DNA from: Arion vulgaris
Taxonomy: Eukaryota > Mollusca > Gastropoda > Stylommatophora > Arionidae
DNA: 64,000 nucleotides
Direction of reading: 5' to 3'
NCBI GenBank assembly: GCA_020796225.1
Contig: CM036758.1
Location: forward strand, 29,523,099 to 29,587,098
The notes beneath the pieces were generated by a model. That model ran no database searches. It was not told the DNA's origin and saw nothing but the letters and a program-made list of their open reading frames with translations. Below are positions 22,378-33,429 of the stretch, piece after piece (position 1 is the first letter of the stretch; the number at the start of each line of letters is the position of its first letter). A program made the position numbers and the translations under genes.

Positions 22378-22835
22378 GAACAAAATTCGGATATTTAACT
22401 CTAATGTTAAAGCAGTTCTACTGTATGGGTCAGAAACATGGAGAACAACTAAAACAATAGCGCATAAATTGCAAACATTCATCAACTGGTGTCTGCGCAG
22501 AATAGAGGGAATAAGATGGTATGATAGGGTCACAAATGAGGAACTTATGGAGAGAACAAGACAGATTCCAGTGAACGAACAGGTTAAAAAAGACGCTGGC
22601 GCTGGATAGGACACACTTTGCGAAACCGGAGGGGAATATAACAAGAAAGGTCCTTGCCTGGAACCCGCAGGGACAGCGAAAGAAGGGAGGCCGAGAAATA
22701 CATGGAGACGAGATTTGGAGGCGGAGATCAACAATATAAAGAAGAGCTGGAGGAGCTACAGGAGATAGCTAAAGATAGGAAGACTTGGCATGAGTTGGTT
22801 GAGGGCCTATGCCCCAACCCGGGGTAAAAGGCAAA
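22378..22835 (+). mobile_element. LINE-C fragment: ORF2 C-terminal third
   Basis: Plus-strand frames read KAVLLYGSETWRTTKT, CLRRIEGIRWYDR, ERTRQIPVNEQV, then after a one-base shift [13 protein letters not shown] and WNPQGQRKKGRPRNTWRRDL. It ends near LRAYAPTRG. This is the fingers-distal part of a LINE ORF2, without RT catalytic residues. Two minus copies of the family lie at 32550 and 44205. At least two frameshifts break it. Confidence 0.8.
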
Positions 22836-23014
22836 GAGAGAGAGATTCTATTCTCTAATTGTTACATACAATATTACCTCTCAAGTAGGAGAGGGTTCAC
22901 CTGAATGACGAGGGACACTGATGATAGTGAAAGCAAGCCTTCATGCAAAAATAAGCCAGAATCTCTATACTGGATGCCCTGACTACGCCTGAATTCATAT
23001 CAGGCGAGCAAGAA

Positions 23015-23160
23015 GAAGAAGAAGAAGAAGATATAACATATTGAAATACTGAAAGACAGCAAACATTCTCAAACTGTATTATCACAAGAAGAAGAAGAAG
23101 AAGATATAACATATTGAAATACTGAAAGACAGCAAACATTCTCAAACTGTATTATCACAA
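23015..23160. repeat. 72-bp direct duplication with (GAA)n
   Basis: GAAGAAGATATAACATATTG followed by AAATACTGAAAGACAGC occurs twice, 72 bp apart (ATATAACATA at 23031 and 23103). Confidence 0.93.
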
Positions 23161-23329
23161 GAAGATCAGAAATATTACATCTAGTGAAAGTCGTAGTCAA
23201 GTAAAGCAAATTTTTCATTGATGAATGTATTTCAAAATAGATGTATGCAAAAAAATATTAAATATGGGACGAAATCAAGAGAAATGCAATCAGAGAAATG
23301 TCTGGTCAGCTACTAGTAACAACTATTAT

Positions 23330-23595
23330 AAGAAAGAAACGATGATGACATGTTGGGCAAACTCTGTGAAGACATGATCAAAGAATCAGACAAAATACAT
23401 TGAAGTAAGAGGCAACAGTTCAATGAATCTAGGGCGAACTAGGAAAACCTGAAACGAACTTGACTGAAAGAGGAGAGATATGTTGGATTAAATTCCAGAG
23501 TGGAGATTGTGCGAGTTGTTCAGACTAAAGTGGTATGGAGAAAGTACTTGCACTCCCTATGTAACATTTAACGGTACAAGAGGAATAACTAATAT
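23330..23595 (+). mobile_element. LINE-K fragment: ORF2 C-terminus (diverged)
   Basis: The plus strand reads VRGNSSMNLGRTRKT, then sequence alignable base for base with 62690-62860 (GAACTT..CTGA.AGAGG, TGGA.T.AATTCCA and CTATGTAAC.T..AACGGTA). Frameshifts and stops are frequent. No X element follows this copy. Confidence 0.55.
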
Positions 23596-24029
23596 AATTT
23601 GTCATTGACTGTCTGTACACGATGGAAGACGTGTTCTGACACCAATTGAAACTCGGTAGTTCTGTAAGCCGTAACTGTCAGAAAGAAAATAGCACGCTCA
23701 TTGTGAACTCGGACCACGTAAATATGAAACCAATGCGCTGAATTCTGGAGTAACGCTGCTCTAGTAATGAAAGACCTTGACAATAAAGTTGGCTAAATTA
23801 ACTCACACAAAGAGAAAATAATGGACAAATTAAACTTAATAGTGAAAGTCCTAATAGAGTGAAACCTTGAGAGCAAGTGGGTAAGAGAAAGATATTGTTT
23901 CAAATAGGGAAGTAGGTGATCAAAATAACGTTGAAGCAGAGTTTAACACTATGACAATGAAAACATAATTAGATTCAGAAATCAATATAGCCTACACGCG
24001 CTGTGAGAAGACGGCACTTCATCTGTTTT
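23596..24029. other. Unassigned sequence before the 68-bp array
   Basis: AT-rich, A-biased plus strand. No clear motif or repeat seen. Confidence 0.35.
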
Positions 24030-27000
24030 AAACCTGTACAACATTCACTATTATATCTTCACATTATTCCCTCATGTTGTATGTACTTTTCTGTTTTAAA
24101 CTTGTATAACATTCACTATTATATCTTCACATTATTCCCTCATGTTGTATGTACTTTTCTGTTTTAAACTTGTATAACATTCACTATTACATCTTCACAT
24201 TATTCCCTCATGTTGTATGTACTTTTCTGTTTTAAACTTGTATAACATTCACTATTACATCTTCACATTATTCCCTCATGTTGTATGTACTTTTCTGTTT
24301 TAAACTTGTATAACATTCACTATTACATCTTCACATTATTCCCTCATGTTGTATGTACTTTTCTGTTTTAAACTTGTACAACATTCACTATTACATCTTC
24401 ACATTATTCCCTCATGTTGTATGTACTTTTCTGTTTTAAACTTGTACAACATTCACTATTACATCTTCACATTATTCCCTCATGTTGTATGTACTTTTCT
24501 GTTTTACACAAGTACAACATTCATATTACATCTTCACATTATTCCCTCATGTTGTATGTACTTTTCTGTTTTAAACTTGTACAACATTCACTATTACATC
24601 TTCACATTATTCCCTCATGTTGTATGTACTTTTCTGTTTTAAACTTGTATAACATTCACTATTATATCTTCACATTATTCCCTCATGTTGTATGTACTTT
24701 TCTGTTTTAAACTTGTATAACATTCACTATTACATCTTCACATTATTCCCTCATGTTGTATGTACTTTTCTGTTTTAAACTTGTACAACATTCACTATTA
24801 CATCTTCACATTATTCCCTCATGTTGTATGTACTTTTCTGTTTTAAACTTGTACAACATTCACTATTACATCTTCACATTATTCCCTCATGTTGTATGTA
24901 CTTTTCTGTTTTAAACTTGTATAACATTCACTATTACATCTTCACATTATTCCCTCATGTTGTATGTACTTTTCTGTTTTAAACTTGTATAACATTCACT
25001 ATTACATCTTCACATTATTCCCTCATGTTGTATGTACTTTTCTGTTTTACACAAGTACAACATTCACTATTACATCTTCACATTATTCCCTCATGTTGTA
25101 TGTACTTTTCTGTTTTAAACTTGTACAACATTCACTATTACATCTTCACATTATTCCCTCATGTTGTATGTACTTTTCTGTTTTAAACTTGTACAACATT
25201 CACTATTACATCTTCACATTATTCCCTCATGTTGTATGTACTTTTCTGTTTTAAACTTGTACAACATTCACTATTACATCTTCACATTATTCCCTCATGT
25301 TGTATGTACTTTTCTGTTTTACACAAGTACAACATTCATATTACATCTTCACATTATTCCCTCATGTTGTATGTACTTTTCTGTTTTAAACTTGTATAAC
25401 ATTCACTATTACATCTTCACATTATTCCCTCATGTTGTATGTACTTTTCTGTTTTAAACTTGTACAACATTCACTATTACATCTTCACATTATTCCCTCA
25501 TGTTGTATGTACTTTTCTGTTTTAAACTTGTATAACATTCACTATTACATCTTCACATTATTCCCTCATGTTGTATGTACTTTTCTGTTTTAAACTTGTA
25601 TAACATTCACTATTACATCTTCACATTATTCCCTCATGTTGTATGTACTTTTCTGTTTTACACAAGTACAACATTCACTATTACATCTTCACATTATTCC
25701 CTCATGTTGTATGTACTTTTCTGTTTTAAACTTGTATAACATTCACTATTACATCTTCACATTATTCCCTCATGTTGTATGTACTTTTCTGTTTTAAACT
25801 TGTACAACATTCACTATTACATCTTCACATTATTCCCTCATGTTGTATGTACTTTTCTGTTTTAAACTTGTACAACATTCACTATTACATCTTCACATTA
25901 TTCCCTCATGTTGTATGTACTTTTCTGTTTTACACAAGTACAACATTCACTATTACATCTTCACATTATTCCCTCATGTTGTATGTACTTTTCTGTTTTA
26001 AACTTGTACAACATTCACTATTACATCTTCACATTATTCCCTCATGTTGTATGTACTTTTCTGTTTTAAACTTGTACAACATTCACTATTACATCTTCAC
26101 ATTATTCCCTCATGTTGTATGTACTTTTCTGTTTTAAACTTGTACAACATTCACTATTACATCTTCACATTATTCCCTCATGTTGTATGTACTTTTCTGT
26201 TTTAAACTTGTACAACATTCACTATTACATCTTCACATTATTCCCTCATGTTGTATGTACTTTTCTGTTTTACACAAGTACAACATTCATATTACATCTT
26301 CACATTATTCCCTCATGTTGTATGTACTTTTCTGTTTTAAACTTGTATAACATTCACTATTACATCTTCACATTATTCCCTCATGTTGTATGTACTTTTC
26401 TGTTTTAAACTTGTATAACATTCACTATTACATCTTCACATTATTCCCTCTTGTTGTATGTACTTTTCTGTTTTAAACTTGTACAACATTCACTATTACA
26501 TCTTCACATTATTCCCTCATGTTGTATGTACTTTTCTGTTTTAAACTTGTATAACATTCACTATTACATCTTCACATTATTCCCTCATGTTGTATGTACT
26601 TTTCTGTTTTAAACTTGTATAACATTCACTATTACATCTTCACATTATTCCCTCATGTTGTATGTACTTTTCTGTTTTACACAAGTACAACATTCACTAT
26701 TACATCTTCACATTATTCCCTCATGTTGTATGTACTTTTCTGTTTTAAACTTGTATAACATTCACTATTACATCTTCACATTATTCCCTCATGTTGTATG
26801 TACTTTTCTGTTTTAAACTTGTACAACATTCACTATTACATCTTCACATTATTCCCTCATGTTGTATGTACTTTTCTGTTTTAAACTTGTACAACATTCA
26901 CTATTACATCTTCACATTATTCCCTCATGTTGTATGTACTTTTCTGTTTTACACAAGTACAACATTCACTATTACATCTTCACATTATTCCCTCATGTTG

Positions 27001-27556
27001 TATGTACTTTTCTGTTTTAAACTTGTACAACATTCACTATTACATCTTCACATTATTCCCTCATGTTGTATGTACTTTTCTGTTTTAAACTTGTACAACA
27101 TTCACTATTACATCTTCACATTATTCCCTCATGTTGTATGTACTTTTCTGTTTTACACAAGTACAACATTCACTATTACATCTTCACATTATTCCCTCAT
27201 GTTGTATGTACTTTTCTGTTTTACACAAGTACAACATTCACTATTACATCTTCACATTATTCCCTCATGTTGTATGTACTTTTCTGTTTTAAACTTGTAT
27301 AACATTCACTATTACATCTTCACATTATTCCCTCATGTTGTATGTACTTTTCTGTTTTACACAAGTACAACATTCACTATTACATCTTCACATTATTCCC
27401 TCATGTTGTATGTACTTTTCTGTTTTACACAAGTACAACATTCATATTACATCTTCACATTATTCCCTCATGTTGTATGTACTTTTCTGTTTTACACAAG
27501 TACAACATTCACTATTACATCTTCACATTATTCCCTCATGTTGTATGTACTTTTCA
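24030..27556. repeat. 68-bp satellite array, about 52 copies
   Basis: The unit contains ACATTCACTATTACATCTTC, ATTATTCCCTCATGTTGTAT and TACTTTTCTGTTTTA. Two types alternate: one with AACTTGTA(T/C)A and a rarer one with CACAAGTACA. The rare type occurs at 24506, 25049, 25321, 25660, 25932, 26272, 26679, 26951 and several more to 27491. A 67-bp subtype with CATTCATATT marks longer-range duplications (25321 and 26272 are 951 bp apart). Open frames up to 263 residues are artefacts of the unit. Confidence 0.98.
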
Positions 27557-27559
27557 ACC

Positions 27560-27905
27560 AACTTGTTATCATCATCAAGTAGCTTGTCCCTTCCAGAACT
27601 TGGCTCCCATGACAGCAGTCCTGAAAAACTCTTTATTCTGTGCATGTTGCCCGGCGTCAGCAGCAGTCATTCTCAGATCGTCAATGACATCTTGCCCCCA
27701 ATCGTCTTCTAGGTCTTCCTCTCATTCTTCTTCCAGGTACCATTCCTTCCAAAATTATCTTCTCTGGCACTCATGTCATTTGATGTGTCCGCAATATTTA
27801 ATTTTCCTTGATTTTATACTCTTTAATAGCCAACTTTCTTTAATATTAAGCTGTTAAAGAACTGAAGCATTTGTTCTTTTCTCTGTCCATGATATTCTAC
27901 GTAAT
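27560..27905 (-). mobile_element. LINE-B fragment: ORF2 C-terminus
   Basis: The minus strand reads RRISWTEKRTNASVL, KYCGHIK, then after a frameshift GQDVIDDLRMTAADAGQHAQ and FRTAVMGAKFWKGQA. Its ATGATGATAACAAG end touches the last 68-bp unit, so array and LINE tail are directly adjacent. Confidence 0.78.
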
Positions 27906-28679
27906 CTTTTTTAGGCTGGCAATTTATGAAGTGTCTGTACCGATTCCAGACATTGTGAACAGTTTGCTATTAGTTTCCAGTAAACTGCATTTCCTATTAT
28001 TGGTATTATTTATTGATTTTTAGATCAAGCACATACATTCAATCAATCACTTCTTGCTTTTTATATTTGATTATTGGAATAGTTAACTAAGTTACAACTG
28101 ACTCTAACACGTCCCAACATGGATGACTCAATTTATGAGTTATTGCAAGTTTAGTCTCTATATTTGATTGTATTCTACTGTGATCATCATTTTGACAATG
28201 ATGTTTTATCTTTTGATGTGGGTTTTCTTTTGTGACAGTAGTTTTTGAACTTTGATTGTTACTTCAAAAATATCGACTAATTGCAAGATTTCATTGAATA
28301 ATGTAGTTTTATATTAACTGGTTTGCACTTTTTCATCTCTATAGACGTTACGGGGTACAATTATAACATTGGAGTACTCTATTGTACTTGAAAACAAACT
28401 TGTAGAATTGTACCCGAGAACAGCTGTCGTGTCAATGCTACCCGAGTACAGCTGACTGTCAAATTGATTGTTTGACTATGTGCCATCTTCTCCTTTGAGG
28501 TCGCCTGTAACAGATCGTGAACATGTCCTGTCCCTTGCCATATTGCTAGCAACCTGGTCTATATCCGTCTCTTCATTGTTTCACTAACTCACTATAATTG
28601 TCTTGCCAGTTGCGCTCAGTCCTGACCTGCACTACCGTTTCAGCATAGTCTCTTCCTACACTACCGTTGTGTAATAGAA
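27906..28679. other. Unassigned sequence
   Basis: No recognisable ORF or transposon. A short near-duplication (GTACCCGAGAACAGCTGTC and CTACCCGAGTACAGCTGAC) lies at 28410-28460. Confidence 0.4.
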
Positions 28680-31675
28680 GGAAAAGGAAAGAAAATTATA
28701 ATGAACGTGAATAAGAAAGAAAGATTGAAATAAAAGGAAAGAAAGAAAGAAAGATTGAAATAAAAGGAAAGAAAGAAAGATTATAATAAATGTAAAGAAG
28801 AAAGAAAAATTATAATAAATTTGAAGAAGAAAGAAAGATTATAATAAATGTGAAGAAGAAAGAGAAAGATTATAATAAAAGTGAAGAAGAAAGAAAGAAA
28901 GATTATAATAAATGTGAAGAAGAAAGAAAGAATATAATAAATGTGAAGAAGAAAAAAAGAAAGATTATAATAAATGTGAATAAGAAAGAAAGAAAGATTA
29001 TAATAAAAGTGAAGAAGAAAGAAAGAAAGATTATAATAAATGTGAAGAAGAAAGAAAGAATATAATAAATGTGAAGAAGAAAAAAAGAAAGATTATAATA
29101 AATGTGAATAAGAAAGAAAGAAAGATTATAATAAAAGTGAAGAAGAAAGAAAGAAAAATTATAATAAATGTGAAGAAGAAAGAAAGAAAGATTATAATAA
29201 ATGTGAAGAAGAAAGAAAGATTATAATAAAAGTGAAGAAGAAAGAGAAAGATTATAATAAAAGTGAAGAAGAAAGAGAAAGATTATAATAAAAGTGAAGA
29301 AGAAAGAGAAAGATTATAATAAAAGTGAATAAGAAAGAAAGAAAGAATATAATAAAAGTGAAGAAGAAAGAAAGAAAGATTATAATAAATGTGAAGAAGA
29401 AAGATATAAAGATTATAATAAATGTGAAGAAGAAAGAGAAAGATTATAATAAATGTGAAGAAGAAAGAAAGAATATAATAAATGTGAAGAAGAAAAAAAG
29501 ACAGATTATAATAAATGTGAATAAGAAAGAAAGAAAGATTATAATAAAAGTGAAGAAGAAAGAAAGAAAGATTATAATAAATGTTAAGAAGAAATAAAGA
29601 TTATAATAAATGTGAATAAGAAAGAAAGAAAGAATATAATAAAAGTGAAGAAGAAAGAAAGAAAGATTATAATAAAAGTGAAGAAGAAAGAGAAAGATTA
29701 TAATAAAAGTGAAGAAGAAAGAAAGAACGATTATAATAAAAGTGAAGAAGAAAGAAAGAAAGATTATAATAAAAGTGAAGAAGAAAGAAAGAAAGATTAT
29801 AATAAAAGTGAAGAAGAAAGAGAAAGATTATATTAAAAGTGAAGAAGAAAGAAAGAAAGATTATAATAAAAGTGAAGAAGAAAGAGAAAGATTATATTAA
29901 AAGTGAAGAAGAAAGAAAGAAAGATTATAATAAAAGTGAAGAAGAAAGAAAGAAAGATTATAATAAATGTGAAGAAGAAAGAGAAAGATTATAATAAATG
30001 TGAAGAAGAAAGAGAAAGATTATAATAAATGTGAAGAAGAAAGAAAGAAAGATTATAATAAAAGTGAAGAAGAAAGAGAAAGATTATTATTAAATGTGAA
30101 GAAGAAAGAGAAAGATTATAATAAATGTGAAGAAGAAAGAGAAAGATTATAATAAATGTGAAGAAGAAAGAAAGAAAGATTATAATAAAAGTGAAGAAGA
30201 AAGAGAAAGATTATAATAAATGTGAAGAAGAAAGAAAGAAAGATTATAATAAATGTGAAGAAGAAAGAAAGAGAGATTATAATAAATGTGAAGAAGAAAG
30301 AAAGAAAGATTATAATAAATGTGAAGAAGAAAGAAAGAAAGATTATAATAAAAGTGAAGATAAAAGAGAAAGATTATAATAAAAGTGAAGAAGAAAGAAA
30401 GAAAGATAATAATAAAAGTGAAGAAGAAAGAAAGAAAGATTATAATAAATGTGAAGAAGAAAGAAAGAAAGATTATAATAAAAGTGAAGAAGAAAGAGAA
30501 AGATTATATTAAAAGTGAAGAAGAAAGAGAAAGATTATAATAAAAGTGAAGAAGAAAGAAAGAAAGATTATAATAAAAGTGAAGAAGAAAAAAAGAAAGA
30601 TTATAATAAAAGTGAAGAAGAAAGAAAGAAAGATTATAATAAATGTGAAGAAGAAAGAAAGAAAGAATATAATAAAAGTGAAGAAGAAAGAGAAAGATTA
30701 TATTAAAAGTGAAGAAGAAAGAGAAAGATTATAATAAAAGTGAAGAAGAAAGAAAGAAAGATTATAATAAAAGTGAAGAAGAAAGAAAGAAAGATTATAA
30801 TAAAAGTGAAGAAGAAAGAAAGAAAGATTATAATAAATGTGAAGAAGAAAGAGAAAGATTATAATAAATGTGAAGAAGAAAGAGAAAGATTATAATAAAT
30901 GTGAAGAAGATAGAGAAAGATTATAATAAATGTGAAGAAGATAGAGAAAGATTATAATAAAAGTGAAGAAGAAAGAAAGAAAGATTATAATAAAAGTGAA
31001 GAAGAAAGAAAGAAAGATTATAATAAAAGTGAAGAAGAAAGAAAGAAAGATTATAATAAAAGTGAAGAAGAAAGAGAAAGATTATAATAAATGTGAAGAA
31101 GAAAGAAAGAAAGATTATAATAAATGTGAAGAAGAAAGAAAGAAAGATTATAATAAATGTGAAGAAGAAAGAAAGAAAGATTATAATAAAAGTGAAGAAG
31201 AAAGAGAAAGATTATAATAAAAGTGAAGAAGAAAGAAAGAAAGATTATAATAAAAGTGAAGAAGAAAGAAAGAAAGATTATAATAAATGTGAAGAAGAAA
31301 GAAAGAAAGATTATAATAAATGTGAAGAAGAAAGAAAGAATGATTATAATAAAAGTGAAGAAGAAAGAGAAAGATTATATTAAAAGTGAAAAAGAAAGAA
31401 AGATTATAATAAATGTGAAGAAGAAAGAAAGAAAGATTATAATAAATGTGAAGAAGAAAGAAAGAAAGATTATAATAAATGTGAAGAAGAAAGAAAGAAA
31501 GATTATAATAAAAGTGAAGAAGAAAGAGAAAGATTATATTAAAAGTGAAGAAGAAAGAAAGAAAGATTATAATAAATGTGAAGAAGAAAGAAAGAAAGAT
31601 TATAATAAAAGTGAAGAAGAAAGAAAGAAAGATTATAATAAAAGTGAAATATATAGAAAGATTGTAATAAAAATA
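28680..31675. repeat. 31/33-bp purine-rich array, about 92 copies
   Basis: The 33-bp unit has GTGAAGAAGAAAGAAAGAAA then GATTATAATAAA; a 31-bp form has GAAAGAGAAAG. Units end in AAATGTG or AAAAGTG. The plus strand is almost all A/G apart from TTATAATAA and the GTG. Lysine/isoleucine-rich frames (up to 151 residues) are by-products. The left 100 bp is a simpler GGAAAGAAAG microsatellite from which the units may have grown. Confidence 0.97.
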
Positions 31676-32349
31676 TAATTACTAAATGAAAAAGCAAAGA
31701 CTTAGTAGTCCAACTACTTTTCCTAATCACATGATACATCCCGTTGTTACACACACACTCTGACTAGAGAGATTCACTTCCCATCTAAATGCATATATAT
31801 ATATATATACAATTGAATAATATTACGGCTCAACGATCTGTCAGTGACATTCAACATTCAAGAGTTACTGTCTGACAGATTAAAGAAGTCACAAAATAAG
31901 AGGAAAATCATGTAGAAAGCCAAACATAAGAAAATAAGAGAGAAATTATCTTACTTCTTCACAAATACATAGTCGGCTACAAGACATGCGACTTCTTGCA
32001 ATAACACGAAACATTACTTCCCTTGATAACGAAAGATAAGGGCAGTTATTTTCTAGATTCTAAAAGTCTATTATCTGCAGGGAATATTGGTAAGTGAAAT
32101 CAAATGGATTTGGCTATTTATGAAGTGCTTAGATGGGAAACTTTGCAATTATATGGATGGATAAGTAAATGGAGTGGTGAATATTTCTCTTACTGCATTA
32201 TACATATATAGATATAAATATATATATAAATATATATAGTATAAGTTTTGTTTGGTGTGTTAAGTATGAATACGACGTTACATAATTGCTGCATTGGTGG
32301 TTTGACGTACAGCTCTCGAGAAGTATACCATTTGATCAAAAAGAAAATT
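31676..32349. other. Unassigned AT-rich sequence with (TA)n tracts
   Basis: (TA)n at 31791-31809 and an ATATATAAATATATATA-rich tract at 32203-32240. No coding motif. Confidence 0.5.
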
Positions 32350-32550
32350 GATTAAGTTGATAGTATAGAATTATTTGTTTACTGTGATGTATACATTGGT
32401 TAACTTGATAGTATAGAATTATTTGCTTACTGTGATGTATACATTGGTTAACTTGATAGTATAGCATTATTTATTTACTGTGATGTATACATTGGTTAAC
32501 TTGATAGTATAGAATTATTTGCTTACTGTGATGTATACATTGGTTAAGTT
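32350..32550. repeat. 48-bp repeat, 4 copies
   Basis: TTGATAGTATAGAATTATTT followed by ACTGTGATGTATACATTGGT recurs from 32357 and 32405 with a 48-bp step. Unrelated to the 48-bp array at 17480. Confidence 0.92.
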
Positions 32551-32887
32551 GATTTTCTTCTTCACCTTTCAACTCCCAATGGAGCACAGGTCTTCAACAA
32601 AATTCTTCCAGCTCTTCCTCTTTCCTGCCATCCCTTCCAATTCTTTCCATGTTTTACCTATCCTTTAAAATCAGCCTCCAGCTCTCTTCTCCAGGTATGT
32701 CTAGGCCTTCCCTACTCCTCTTTCCCTGTGGGTTCCAAAACAGCGCCTGTTTTACAATGCTTCCGGTCGGTCTTCTCAATGTATGTCCTATCCATCGCCA
32801 ACGTCTCTTCCTGAGCTCTTTCTCTAATGGTATCTGCTTTGTTCTTTCTCTGAGTTCCTCGTTTGTAATCTTATCATACCATCTTTG
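32551..32887 (-). mobile_element. LINE-C fragment: ORF2 C-terminus
   Basis: The minus strand reads [40 protein letters not shown] and [10 protein letters not shown], then [15 protein letters not shown] after a stop, ending CAPLGVER. Same family as 22378 (plus) and 44205 (minus). One stop and at least one shift. Confidence 0.82.
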
Positions 32888-32964
32888 GCTCGAAACGTTG
32901 TTTTATATTGTCATTGTTTTTGTAATTTGTACAGCTACAGTACTTTGTTATGACGTGTTTCGCA
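32888..32964 (+). repeat. Interspersed repeat Y, copy 1 (75-bp segment)
   Basis: GAAACGTTG, TTGTTTTTGTA and CTACAGTACTTTGTT, then GACGTGTTTCG, are shared in order with 41359-41430. In both places a minisatellite starts immediately after. Confidence 0.7.
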
Positions 32965-33200
32965 ATTCTACAAAGTTTTAATTATAGAACAATTCTACAA
33001 AGTTTTAATTATAGAGTAATTCTACATAGTTTTAATTATAGAGCAATTCTACATAGATTTAATTATAAAGCAATTCTACATAGTTTTAATTATAGAGCAA
33101 TTCTACATAGATTTAATTATAGAGCAATTCTACATAGATTTAATTATAAAGCAATTCTACAAAGTTTTAATTATAGAGCAATTCTACAAAGTTTGACTAC
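32965..33200. repeat. 27-bp minisatellite, about 8.7 copies
   Basis: ATTCTACAAAGTTTTAATTA then TAGAGCA repeats with a 27-bp step (32965, 32992 and onward). Units vary between CAAAGT and CATAGA. Confidence 0.95.
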
Positions 33201-33429
33201 AGTCTCCATCTATATTGTCAGTTCAACAACAAATATCACTTTTTCTACTTCATTTAGCAGATATTACTTATAGTCAAATTGCGTGAATGTTGTCAGTACG
33301 TTGACTCTTAGTGGACCAGAGCAAAAGCAATCATAGAGTAAAAACGCCACTAAGTGTGGCTACAGGTCCACAGAGAGTTGACATACAATGCCTACACCAT
33401 TGACATTTGTTTACCGATAGTTCTAAACA
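33201..33429. other. Unassigned sequence
   Basis: No feature recognised between the 27-bp array and the 3' end of LINE-D. Confidence 0.35.

Noticed and set aside
24030..27556. CRISPR-like or integron-like array
   Set aside because: A contiguous tandem satellite without spacers or an integrase.
26791..27582. 263-residue plus-strand frame
   Set aside because: Read-through of the 68-bp satellite; no start context and no conservation by codon position.
28850..31678. Lysine-rich open frames resembling a charged repeat protein
   Set aside because: By-product of the GAAGAAGAAAG purine array. Both 31- and 33-bp units occur, so the frame breaks whenever unit length changes.
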